From contig JAUFSD010000002.1 of NCBI GenBank assembly GCA_033030425.1, forward strand, positions 2,976,001 through 3,040,000: a DNA stretch of 64,000 nt. The letters are read 5' to 3'. Position 1 is the first letter of the stretch, and the number at the start of each line of letters is the position of its first letter. The DNA comes from Verpa conica. Lineage: Eukaryota; Ascomycota; Pezizomycetes; Pezizales; Morchellaceae. The notes beneath the pieces are model-generated. The model searched no databases and was not told where the DNA came from. It saw only the letters and a list, made by a program, of their open reading frames with translations. Of this stretch, positions 33,535 to 45,714 are shown piece by piece. The position numbers and the translations under genes are program-made.

Positions 33535-36500
33535 GGGCGGTACTTGGGTACCGATCTCCTTATAAAACCATAAATAAGTTAAGTTATTTCTATATATATC
33601 CCAGTTGGGACTTCATCGTATAATTTTGCTATTAAAAAGATATTTTAAGAATTAGTTTTCTATTTTTGTTTATATCTTTGTTTATTCCTTTACAAGATAT
33701 GCATTGGGACCGCAGAGGTTAGGAGTTCATACGGTTAAAGAAGTATTTCCTACTTGGATATACCATAAGTCCCGATATTACTGAAGTCTTTGGGCTGGGT
33801 TTTTAAGGAGTTTATGTACTTTCTTATGTGTACATATATACTAGAAGTTTATAATTATATAAACATGAAATTAAAATTACTAGAATGCAAGCATATAAAT
33901 ATCAGAAGCATCCCATTTGATCCCGTGAGTACTAAACTTCGGGGGTGGAAGATCCAAACCTATATCCAATTGGTCACTATTGTATCAAAAGTAGGATTTA
34001 TCCCAGTGAGCATAAATTATCACTCGTATCAGAGACATCCCTATATGTGGTAATAACCTGTTGAATTGATCGTCTAAAAGAGATAGAGAGATCTATCGAT
34101 ATATGCTCTGAAAGAGAAAACCCTAAACCCTCATATGGTATGCCTTTTACCTGGATCCTCAAACCTAGCAAATAGGAAAACCACGTGACTCATATATGAA
34201 ACCGCCTATCGGCTATCCTTATTAGGAAGCATCTACAACACTATAATCGGGCTTTGACTTCTTTGAGTGCAACAGTATAAAAGATAGTTGCTGTCTTAAA
34301 ATTGTACAGTTGCTGAGGCCTTACAGAAAATGAGGAAAAGGCTAAGCCAATACCAGATAGTTACCATAACCCACAGGCTATATACAATGAATAATAGCCT
34401 TTTGGTAAATGCCATATGGGGGGCCACTCAACTTTTGGTATCACACGATCTCATCTAGATAACAAATCGAATCTTAATATAAATCGTACGCGCAGTAAGT
34501 TACTAATCTATATACCCATCACTTAATTCTGAGAATAGACTAAAACTGGCGAGGGGGGGAAAAAAGAAGAAACTACGAATGGTATTGACAATACTCTTAG
34601 AGTCAAAGTCATCGAGAGGAGTTAGTAGGCTCTCCTATTCTCATACCGTTATCTGCCATTAGTTTGATTAACTAGTGACTAGTGTGGCGTTGGCGTAAAC
34701 GGGTTAATGCCACGCTGCGTATAGATTCCGAAAGCATGAGTGGGTTTTTTGGCTTGAGTGATTGTATCGCATAGATTAGTAAAGAGTTCTGTGGTAGTTG
34801 GTGTCTAAACCATACTTCACCGCCCGGATTATTAAGTAGAGCTTGAGTACCTATTTTTTTTCTTTTGAGGGGGGGGGCTAGGATCTGGGCTTGGGTTTAG
34901 AAATGAAACTAAAGAACTGAATGAATGAATGAATTAATCATAATACATGGAATGAAAACTAAAGGGTAGAGATGGAGTTTTATATACTCGCGAAAGGCAG
35001 ACTTCTGAAGAGACGTATGCATTAGTTAGTATTATATTGCCTGTCACGTGTATAATCCAGGGAGGGGTAACCAGATTTGCGGACCGGCGAGCCCTTCTAG
35101 AGAGGATCTAGGAATGGTAAAATGTTGCACTTGCACTTGGGTAAAATGCGGGGTTGGCGCGCACATCAGTGCATAGCACCCTAGGGTAATAAGTGAGGAT
35201 CTTTATGCAGGCTAAACAGGACTTGGGGTCCACCGCTTATTTTTTTTGACGTTCTTGAAATAGTAACTGCACGTGCCAGAACCCTTGCTTCCGCAAAGAG
35301 GAATATTATTTTCTTGATCTATGTAGATATCTACTGTGCTATAACGTACACTTGGATGAACCCAAGAGACTGGTCGTTAAAATATCGGTGCAATGGACCT
35401 TCATAGTAATATATCTTTGAGTTGTCGATACCGTTCTCTCATATCTCAGAAACTATATTCAATTTTTTTTTCCCTCTGCGAAATCCTGTGTTGTATAAGC
35501 TTTGAGTTGTGAGTCGTAGTTTTTGTAGATAAATACGCATGCGTTTTTCACCGCGGTACTAACTAGCCTCAGTGAGTGAATTAATCATAAATACATGGAA
35601 CTAGCCTCAGTAAATAGTCACATAAGACCTCAAAGTACCCTTTCCCATTTGATACTGAGAAATTTGCGTGGGGGTTAAGGCCATCATTAATTAGATGATG
35701 CTAGTTAATATGGTACTAGCCCCCCTCCCACTGAAAATATAAACTGACATAACCAATTACACACAAGCTCTTGAGAGAAAAACCTATAAAATTGTATAGT
35801 TTGCCTAAGTACATATTCTATTGTGTTTGTTCCCCCTAACCTCATTACCGTTGAGATTCCGAGTTTGGGGCATAGAACCATATAGTAGACGGTTACACTA
35901 GACGAAACAAGCAACCAATATGCATACTGCCGAGATCCAATACAATATCTTAGGGTTATTGAATTGTAGGTACCATAACCAGTTGTCGTTCTGATGAGTG
36001 ATGTTGTGTGTTTTCTATCACGATTCTACCCGGATGTGAGTACTGATGACATTATATCTATATTGGGTCGCCTTATCTTATGCTATGAGTCTCCATGTGA
36101 GCCCGAGCCCGGGTGCGATGCCGGGATAGGTTTTATAATCCTGATATGCTAAACGGACCATGAGGAAGTCCGGTAATGATATTTCTAGTGTGGTCTCCGG
36201 ATTAGTTGGGCGGCAGTTCCATGTGCAAAGAAAAACTAGAAACAATCTCGGGGCCCGACATCCCAACTAGTCTATAAAGTAAGGGTGTTTTTTTTTAACC
36301 TCTCTCCTATTGTAAGTATAGTAGTTACCGACCTAGGAGTAAGAGGACAATGAAGAGAGTTATTAATGCTAGTAAAAGTATAGCTTAGGAAAAGTAGGCT
36401 GTAGGGAAGTCATTGATACCGGGCACGGAGTCTCAAAGTAGTACAAGCATCCTTTGGTTGCTATCTAACTTCAAAGAATACTTTAGTGGGTATAGATGGC

Positions 36501-37393
36501 AATTATAGCCTAGAATACCTAAATCCACTCAAGATGCACTAGATAATTCCCTAGGCTTATATCTAGTACACCGAAGAACTCTCCATCGAATTAAGATTTA
36601 ATATCATAGACCTTGGCGGCAATAAGAGCAAAGCTAGAACACTCAATAGTTGGCTCCTAAAGGGCATCTAATCTTTTAACTACATACGTAGAGCACGTAG
36701 CTGAGACACGAATGACAAGAATGTCGCCTCAACCAATAGCGCAAGGGCTTATCCCAGATACTGAGGAATTTTATTCGTCATCTCCCAGCTTGAAATAAGT
36801 AGCGAGCGTAGTGGCAAAACTCTCCCCCAGTATTGCCATGTGTACCTGCGTCCGTCTGTTGAGCCCTTTGTCTCGGGGATTGGGCGCAACGCTAGTAGAT
36901 TTCAGCAGGATGTAGGGTAACTGGAGGTCTGATACCGGAGAAACTGACGAGAACTGGGATAGCGCTAAGAGGTTGGAATAAGGAATGGCGGGAAGATCTT
37001 ATCCAAACTGCGGCGCTAGATTGCCTGTTTGAGGATAGAAGCCGCTAAGGTTAACCAACCCTTTAAGCCCTTGCGGTATCATAGGTATTAACTAGTCCCA
37101 CGAGATGTCGAAGTTTCTCATGTTGTGTGAGGTGGCCCGAATCCCTTCTATGGACGTCCGCTGGGGGATTGATATGTTATATTGCTTGTCCTGTTTTATA
37201 TAATATGTAGTGAACAGCTCTCCCGGATTAATTTCTCAAAAATCTCCCCTTGGGAAATCGGGCCTAGAATACTTTATAATCTTGGTGGCAGACGTCGTTT
37301 ACCCCAAGGTCTAGAGGTCTAGTAGCGACTACCAGCAGCGCATCTACAATTGCGACTGACTTCTCTTGGGTATTCAAGTCCCAATACCCCAAC
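33535..37393. other. Gene-poor region
   Basis: No supported gene. A GAAT microsatellite (34918-34934) begins a segment partly repeated at 35574-35600, where a shared core like ATTAATCATAAATACATGGA is found. A duplicated AACTAGCCTCAGT occurs at about 35561 and 35599. Confidence 0.45.
34922..35612. repeat. Dispersed direct repeat pair around GAATTAATCATAATACATGG
   Basis: Two copies of a roughly 25-bp sequence (TGAATTAATCATA(A)ATACATGGAA) lie at about 34930-34954 and 35577-35601, same orientation. A shorter relative (GAATGAATAAATACATGGA) lies at about 7514-7532. The interval between the copies is not itself repeated. Confidence 0.5.
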
Positions 37394-39631
37394 ATGACCA
37401 GCCCAGCAGAGGATAGTAAGCACGAACTAGGCGGAGGGGTCACTGGACATGAGCTATTCGAGTCATCAACGAGTGGAATCTTGGAAAAGAGTGAAGATAC
37501 CATAGTAAAAGACTACCTAGGTGACTCTATCGATGATGCGTATAGATTGAAGTCAGAACTCTTCAGCAAGGCGTTTTCGGAGATTGGGATGGGGCGATAT
37601 CAATGGGAGCTATTTCTTGTTGCTGGAATCGGGTACGTGCAACAATTCTTATTGAAGGTCAGCTAGAGAAACACTTATTGACTGGCAATAGGTGGCTCGT
37701 AAATAACCTAATGGCGCAAGGACTTGCATCGGCTCTAATCCCTATAGAGCTTGAATTCAATCCGACACATGTGAGCTATGCAACAGTAGCGTATATTCTC
37801 TTAATACTGCTTTACTTTCTCATGCTGACTTTGCTATCAAATAGACATTTCGTTGGGGCAGCTATTGGTTCTTGTAGTTGGGGCGTTATTGCTGATGTAA
37901 TTGGCCGTCGGTACGTTTTTCGCACATGATATAACTTGAAATCTTAAAGGTGGAGTTGCGTTTGACAGATACGCCAAAGTCATACATCAAATTTATAGCC
38001 CTATTTAGTAGACATCGCTACTATAACACTCTAAGATTGCCATAGCATATTTAAAATCACCTAGGCGTATCTGTCAAACCGCGGTTACCTCCATGAATTT
38101 ACCCATAGGCGTGAAGCTCATAAAACCTAATAGAACGTCCTTCAATATCACGATTTACTGGACCGCTATCTTCTGCATTGCTGCAGCCGGAGCCAATAAC
38201 TTCATTACGTACTCCATTCTTCAGACCATTATCGGAATCGGTGCCGGTGGTGATCTAATAGTCAACATCCTGATATTCTTGGAGTCTCTTCCGGCTTCAC
38301 ACCAATGGCTCGTTACAGGCCTTTACGCCTGGTGGAGTTGCGGGCAGCTTATGGCGAGTCTCGTGAGTTGGGTCTACCTAGCCAACTTTTCCTGCCCAAC
38401 AAACGCCCTCAAGGGTGAATGTAGCCGGGCAGAAAATATGGGATGGTAAGTCAAGGCCCTTATTTACAATGGTCTCTTCACGCTAACCTAGTCAGGCGAT
38501 ACACTGCAATAACTCTAGGCTTATTTACTCTATTGTTTGCGCTTTTGCGCATGCTCGTATTCAGGTTCCCTGAGTCTACACAATACCTCTTGTCTGTGGG
38601 TCGAGATGAAGACGCTATTGCAGCACTGAATTTTATTGCCGCAAGGAATGGAAAAGTGCAGCCTCTAACTATAGCAGATTTAGAGTCAATTGACCGTGGG
38701 CTTGCAAGACCTGTTGCTTCATCAAAAAGCGAACTACGCCTGAGTACTATGGAGCGTATCAAGAAATCCTTCGCTGATTACGATAGTAGCCATATCAAAG
38801 CTCTTTTCTCTACTTGGAAAATGGGGTTCCATGTCACACTTCTTTGGAGCATCTCAACTACTATCGGGATAGCTTATGTATTACCCGCAATCATGTGTTT
38901 TATCGAATACAGCTAATAAATAGTAGGGCCTGTACTTTAACTTTATCCCATACTATCTAGCGGCAAAGTTCACAGTAAGTATAGTGTTCTTTATCGGATT
39001 GTACTTAATAGCTTTATCTAACTAAATGATAATAGGCAGACACTTCTCTCAGCTCTACGTATAGTAAATACTGTATTGCATCAGCTATAGGTATTATAGG
39101 ACCTATCGCAGCCGGCTTTCTTATTGAAACAAGGCTCGGGCGAAGATGGATGATGGCCATATCCTTCTTCCTAACGGGAGCTTTCCTGTATTTATATACA
39201 ACTGCAAAAGATGAAGCAGCGGATCTGGGATTCCAGTGTGTCATAGCGATATTCGGGAACTTGAGTTATTCGTAAGCTTTTACCACGACTACCAATTCCC
39301 CCCCCCCTGAAAATACTAACTCCTACAAGAATTTTGTGTGTGATTACACCAGAGTCCTTCCCAGCACCCCACAGAGGAACAGGAAACGGTATCTCATTTT
39401 TCCTCCAGTATTTGGCCATATTATTCGCACCGTAAGTTTTTTTTCCTATTTATATTTACAAATCAAATACTACCGACACAATTATTTACTCTTTTCTCGG
39501 TATAAAGTATCATAGCTGCCAATACTGGGTTTACAACAGTGCCTATATACAGCAGCGCAGGGCTTTGGTTTCTTTGTGGGATTTTAGCGTGCTTTTTACC
39601 TTTCGAGACTCATAATCGCGCTGCACTCTAA
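37394..39631 (+). CDS. MFS transporter of the sugar-transporter/SV2-like type
   Basis: Nine exons: 37394-37632, 37692-37790, 37845-37910, 38134-38445, 38496-38877, 38927-38974, 39036-39271, 39330-39431 and 39508-39631, giving 535 aa in continuous frame. Landmarks are GMGRYQWELFLVAGIGWLVNN leading to LMAQG (TM1), the loop signature GVIADVIGRR, GIGAGGDLIVNILIFLE, the intracellular PESTQYLLSVGRDEDAI segment, LYFNFIPYYLAAKF, ETRLGRRWMM, TPESFPAPHRGTGNGI and a final helix ending LPFETHNRAAL. Two loop motifs and the PESxxYL segment put it with MFS sugar/organic-anion porters; the substrate is unknown. The raw frames look broken, but every break coincides with a 49-75 bp GT-AG intron. The exception is intron 3, 223 bp, enlarged by a MITE-like insertion (37949-38092). 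Confidence 0.85.
37949..38092. mobile_element. MITE-like inverted-repeat element inside intron 3 of the MFS gene
   Basis: A 144-bp segment has inverted termini of 27-29 bp. The inner 16 bp (GGCGTATCTGTCAAAC and its complement) are identical, and the outer ends pair imperfectly (GGTGGAGTTGC against GGAGGTAACCGC). It lies wholly between the donor at 37911 and acceptor at 38133, whose splicing restores the conserved GRR-xSFNIT junction. No clear target duplication was identified, so the superfamily is open. Confidence 0.6.
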
Positions 39632-42600
39632 CCTTCAGCTGGCAGACCCTTTCTGAAGTCCACTATCTATGACGGATTCTGGTATGGTGTAATGGTTGAA
39701 CGGGCGTATATATCGTCAGTACGCTTCATGTTGTCTTGCTTTTCTTTTGTCACTAGGGCTCTTGGCGTTTTTCTCTTCTTCTTATTGGCTCGCTATGGTT
39801 TAAAGCTTGCCTGCTCACAACGAAGTCTTAATTTTCTACTCTCTGTGTCCTAGGCACGTACAATATCATGGATTTTTCTATATTCATCACTTGTAGGATA
39901 GATAGTATAAGCATATATTAATAAGAAACTCTTAAAAGATGATCATGTATACAGAAGATACAGTATTTTTTACCACCTACCGCATCTTTATAGTCCTTAC
40001 CTCCAAATATACATAGGTCTTGGATTTCGCCTACTGAGGAGGCTCTGCGGGAGATCACCTACTACGTACTGGGATTCTTTTAGCCATCAAGACCCGTAAT
40101 TAGTATTACTATTACGCTTTAGGGTAGCTGAATGTTGCTTCTCTTCTGGAGCGAGTTTTATTTATATGACTCAGATCCAACGAGATGTCATAGCACTCTG
40201 TTTCATCGCAGGTGTCAGGTGTCATAGAGGCGCTAGAATACTATTGAAAATCAGAGGCATCACACCATTATTTACGTTTCATTTCAGCATGTCAGCAGCC
40301 AGGCATAGAGTTGGTTTTATAGTTCCGGATACTCCGGCAACCTGGCCTTTAAATTGGCGAGTAGAAGTAGTACAAGGGGGATTAAATACCCATTAAATAG
40401 ACTTATTAGACTTTGATATTTATGCTCAACCAAGGAAATTTCTATAGTACTTGGGAACCTTATCGGAGTTGGGGACTAGACAGAATGATTGATTCAGAAC
40501 ACGACCCTAGCTCCTGGAGTCTAGGCTAGTACAGGAGTAGAGAAGACGCATACTTATCCTAGGCTGTCAATTGGAAGCAACTATTTAGGAATTATCTTCA
40601 CGGCCTCTTACTTGTAATATATACGGTAAAAAACCGGCCTCGGGTTTAGCAGAGTATCCGGCAGTTGGGAGATAGATGTGAAGTCCCAACAGCTACCGAT
40701 AAGAGTGATGGAGAATAGCTGTAATTGATTTTACTAGGCTTGTTTGCGGAGTGGTTGTGGCTCCGAGTATGAGTGGAAACTATGCGATTGAGCGGATTTC
40801 AAGACAAGGAGTAAATACTAGGAGAATTTCTAGCCAAAAGATGTCCCACGACACCCATTTTATGTCTATCAGTCCCCTTAATTCTCTAGCTACCAACCTA
40901 ATAGCCTTTGGCCATGCCTGACATCAGATATCTAACGTATGCCCCGTCAAAACTACTAAGATATGAGCGTCAGTTCTCTCCAATTACTTTTGAAAACACA
41001 ATCATTATGCCACAGATACGCTGTAGGTATCTAATAGGCTGCAGTAGACAGACGCTCTCAAGTGTTTATATAAAGAAGATAATTCTTAGGAATATCAAGA
41101 AAAAGATTACCAGCCCAATCCCAATCCGAGTCTCATGGCTAAAGATAGAGCACACGCGGATTATAGAAATAATCTCAGTACCCAGTGATAGCTCCTACAT
41201 GGCCATTCAGCAGTATAAACCAGGCAATACGATATTTAAAGAACCATCTATGCATTGCTTTGCTATACTACTCCATTAATCCCTTAAGATACCTCCGAGA
41301 TATAATTTAGCATTAACCAATAATACCTGTGATTGTAAGCGATTGGAGCTTGCCCTAACAGTACTTTTGCGTAAATGCCCAATGTAGTGATTCGCTTCAG
41401 GCTCGTGTTCAGACACAAAGCATCACTCGATTTAAGTCTAAAATTAGATTCGTCGAATCAATATCTTCTAAAACAACTCTCCTGCCTTCTTCCCTCCGGC
41501 AACTGGAGTATGAGCTTTTATACTAGGCTAGAATACCCGTGATCATGACTACACGAATACATTCCGCAAAGACCCGGACACGCAGTCGGCCTGGGAAAGT
41601 CGGGCTTCACGCTCAAGTCAGGCCAGCCCATCGATCACCACCTGACCCCGATCCAGCTCCCAAAACACTCGATTCATCTTCGGCCTCAAGTCACGTGTGA
41701 AGCGTGTGTGGGGTAAGTGGGGTTATATGTTGTCTCTAATGATGAAAGGAAAAGGAAGGAAGAAGAAAAAAAGAATCTGTATATCGGATAAAGATACTGA
41801 TGTCATTGTCGAAAAAAAAGCCAAAAATAAAACCCCTGCACGGATCAGCCAGCTGAATCCGTTTTATTCTACCTATCATGGTTACGGAGCGGTTCTCCGG
41901 CAGAGCCAGAAAACTTCATGCATTAAAATTTTGGGAAGCACAATTGGTGATGGAAGGCTGGCTCAGAGTAGGGTGTTGACAGGGTGCTCCCGCGTGTGTG
42001 TTAGCCGAGTGGCCCGGGCGTTTTCGAATAAAATCGCTTGTAAGGTATGCTTATGGTAAGAACATGCTAAATGCTGAGGTGGCCATAGTGGATCGGACTT
42101 GCTTTCGCCTTTTTTATTTATCGATCATACGTTGTGTTGTTGTTTTGAGTGTGATTAGTACAAGAAGTTTAAATCACTCAGGAGTGAAGATGCAGTTTAT
42201 GACAGTAGCTAGGGGTATTTTGCTACTAAATCGAGCATTATACTGTTTCCCATACGGCTAAGGCGTCGGGTTTCCTAACATACGTGCTTCGCAGTAGTGA
42301 GTAATGAAGTCTGTTTGGCCCGCTATTTGGCCGTTTAGTAGAGTGCCTTAGAGTAGTTTTCGTAGGCTGCTAGTTTGCCACCCGGTATATTGATAGCTGC
42401 AGCTAGTTTTTTTTTTTACTTAGCAAGCCGTTAGTAATTTCTACACTCAACACCTACATCTGCACTATGGAAATTACTGATTACCCTAAGACCCCCCTAT
42501 TTGATTGATTCTAGTACAGCCTCCGGTGGAATCACTATAGGGATTAGGGTCAACGATCAGGGTGGTTCTATAGTGCTCACTTAGTGCTAGAACCTTCATC

Positions 42601-45200
42601 GAGAGCCTAGAAGACCAATTACAGCCCCAATCTCGAATCCCACGTTTTTCTCCAATATCGCTAAAGGCCATACTTGCCGAACACACCGATCTAAATTGTT
42701 TACACCATTCAATATGGTTATCTAGTCCCATGGAGCACTACTCCTGGCCGCGTGTTCAATTGGGTGAGATCCGACATCATATGTCACGCTGTGTGACACT
42801 AAAAAACCATCGTGTGATTTTGTGCGACGTGAGATAACGCTGGAGGTGAAAGTGCGAAAAAAAAAACTAAATTTAGCACTACTTTGGTCTTCTGCACAGC
42901 CTCACCCCATGTCTTGGGACCTTTTCCTCTTTCTGCAAGTCAGGGGAGAGGCTTTTAGCGTTAGTGCTGGGACCTTCTATTCTTAGACAGGAAGGAACCA
43001 GGGAAAAGTGAGGAAAAAAGATGAGATCTTCAAAATCAAGGTTGTGGGAAGAAGGAAAAAACGGGCGTTCCGGGGGGATGGGGATTGGAGAGGTTTTGTA
43101 GATGTAGATGCGGTGCCAAAAAGGTATATCATACATAAGCTAGATGTACTCGGTTCCTGGCGCGGGGGTATTTTTTGTACCCTCTTCACTAATGTGTGCC
43201 GTGGAAGTGAGGTGACGTGAGGGCGGGATCTTGTACATCAAGCAGGGCGGAAAAGAAAAATATGTAGAGGTACAATACGGGAGAGCCGGCTGTCGGGCAT
43301 GAAGCCCTTGTGGATCTCGCGGGAATCGCTGATCCCGGAAGTACCGTTATCAGATGTTTTTATTAGCGTATTCCATATCCTATGTTCTAAACCTGCCTAC
43401 CCGCGATCGTGAACCTCGCTTATAGCCTCTCACCAATCCCTCCCTAGTCTGCCGTGACCTAGGGATCTGTGCCAAGGCTCTCACTGATAGTGATCTTGTT
43501 CACAATTATGTAAATTCGGGATTTTCCTGCAAATTCCCCTTAAGCTGGGCCCAAACCAATATATTACCCTGCCTAGCAGGGCTAGGGGTATAAGGGTTAG
43601 CTACAGGGACTCGTTATGGAATCCACTCTGTCGGACCTCAAAATGTCTGATCCCTTACTTTTCCCGATAGAATTGCTGCTAATCCTTTCTTCACACAGGG
43701 CTGTGCTTAGTATGTCGATGAGGAGTGAACGGCAGCCCGAGGACAGTGCATAGAGTATAGAAAGGTTCCGTCTCTTTGGTATATATTTTTTAATCCTCCG
43801 GCTCCCGGATCTATTAGGAATACTAGGGATAGATTTGTATGCCGCGGCTATAGAAATACCCGTTATGTATAGTAAGACCTTATTAAGTACTCGAGATAGA
43901 AAATCGTATGTTTATATCAGTGTAGGTTCCGGTTCCTATCAGTAATGAGAAATAGGACTACAGTTTTCTTATATCAGGACCCCACTCTCCACACTCGTTT
44001 GTTTTGAGGCTAGACTAGGAAACCTGTTTCGAGAAACTTCCATACCTCGGGGTTACAGTATTGGGGCTACCGGCATATTTCTGGAACATGCTAAACTCTA
44101 AAACCCTTTTTGGAAGCCCGGAGTATCCGACATAGTCTCCCTCCACTAAGTCTCCTACTATGTACGGATTTGATTTGCTCTTTCCAAGCATTGTGGCATA
44201 GTCTAAAGAATTGAGTGTTTGTTGGCTTTTTCGGCAGAGGGAGTGCTGTTTCGGGAGATTGATGTCTGGGCCAATGAAGTGATGATAAGATGGTTGGATA
44301 GAAGAGCAGTGATGTGGTGGGGCAAGAGGGGCAGTGAGGTATAGGAGGGGGCAGTAACTGTTGGTGAATCAGAACCAGAAGTGCTTGGCGGTAAGCTAGA
44401 GCCAGAGCTGGTGGAAATCTACTTTCCAGATGTTTCCAAAAAAAAGCAGGAACCGAAAACGGCGCCCATTGACTGTTCCAAGCTCTGGCCTCCAGCTCAT
44501 AACTGTGGTAAGGCAGGTAGAACGATACATGTGCAGGGTGCCAATCGAGTGGACACTGCCCAAATAACACGACAACGCGTCAAGGCCGCTGAGCAAAGGT
44601 GTTCGTTCCACACTACCAGCTCATTGGGGTTAGGGGAGGCCCGTATGTGAGGCAGGTCATCTGCACTTGTATGCAGACCTGGTCGGTTCTAAAAACGTCA
44701 GTCATTTACGAGTACAGAAGGTGGCCCACACGGCTGCACCCCGCCAGGAACCCTACTGCTCAAGGGAGGAGGGGATGAGAGTCTGACGCGCCGTATGTGC
44801 GTACGTACTATGTAGGCACATGTACTTACTCTTCACCTGTCAATTGATTGCGACTCCGTGACTTTTGTTTGCTCCCAAGTACCACGGGCGGTAAAACCAC
44901 CTCTCCCCCCTGCGATCAGCAGCCGTTAAGGGAGGGAGCAAAATTTACCCTGTGAGATCCCCCCCCCTACCACGGATACTTTCGTCACTTGTCCATCACA
45001 ACCACCATAATTAATTACATGTATTAACCCATCCATCTAGGACAGGGGCTACAACATCAACAACAACCCCAAACTTCCCTTCACCTTCCATCCCGGGGAT
45101 CCCTTCTCTATCCGGGGTTCACTGTGGGGGTTTTGCTTATTGCTTTCTTGCTTACTTCTCCTCCGTATCCTCTCATTGTTTTTCCTTTCTTTTTCTCCTT
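39632..45200. other. Gene-poor region
   Basis: About 5.6 kb without a supported gene. Open frames such as 40908-41279 (basic, isoleucine-rich), 41697-42059 and 44091-44570 show no domain and no plausible splicing partners. Poly-C or poly-G runs occur near 44882-44968. No mobile-element ends were found. Confidence 0.45.
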
Positions 45201-45714
45201 CCTTTGCATATCAGAAGGGGAGAGAGATAAAGGCCGTTTCGAGTGACTTGCACGCCGAGATCGACTTACCCGTATCTGTCGCCCACACATTCGCTACACC
45301 TGATTGGAAAAATTTCCTCTCGCACGTTCGTTCGTTCGTTTGTGGTCCTTGTTCCTTTTTTGTGATAGCACCAAGTCCAGCACAGCCCGGCAACGATCTT
45401 CTGTTAACAATACCGCTGACCCCCATCACAACCTCCAGTCTTCATACAACAGCATTCCTGTGAATCTTTCTTTTCGTCCAATTCTTGCTAGCCGGTTACA
45501 TCGTTCGGGGGCCCTTGTTCCGTGGTTATCGGTCAAAAACAGGAGTGGGGAGATCAAGGGTGTCCTATTTTTAGGGGGGGTGGTGGAAAGGAAAGGTGAG
45601 CTGGAGCTGTTTCTAAAGGGAGGGGACTTTTCTGTACATTGAAACATGTATAGCGTGACATAAGGCTGGGTCATACTGATTATTCGTCGTGCTCGTAGGT
45701 TTCCATAGTCCGCG
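45201..45714 (+). promoter_or_regulatory. Upstream region of the TRP-like channel gene
   Basis: T/C-rich at 45150-45200 with a short TTCG tandem (45325-45342) and a G-run near 45572. No defined site can be claimed. Confidence 0.25.

Noticed and set aside
37632..38927. First impression that the MFS gene is a multi-frameshift pseudogene
   Set aside because: Each break matches a GT-AG intron with a branch-site sequence, and the nine exons sum to 1608 bases in frame.
40908..41279. 123-codon open frame in the gene-poor region
   Set aside because: Ile/Lys-rich with no family signal, no splice partners and no upstream promoter features.
41990..42050. tRNA-like D-arm (AGCCGAGTGGCCCGGGCG)
   Set aside because: No matching anticodon arm, T-arm (GGTTCGA) or acceptor stem follows.
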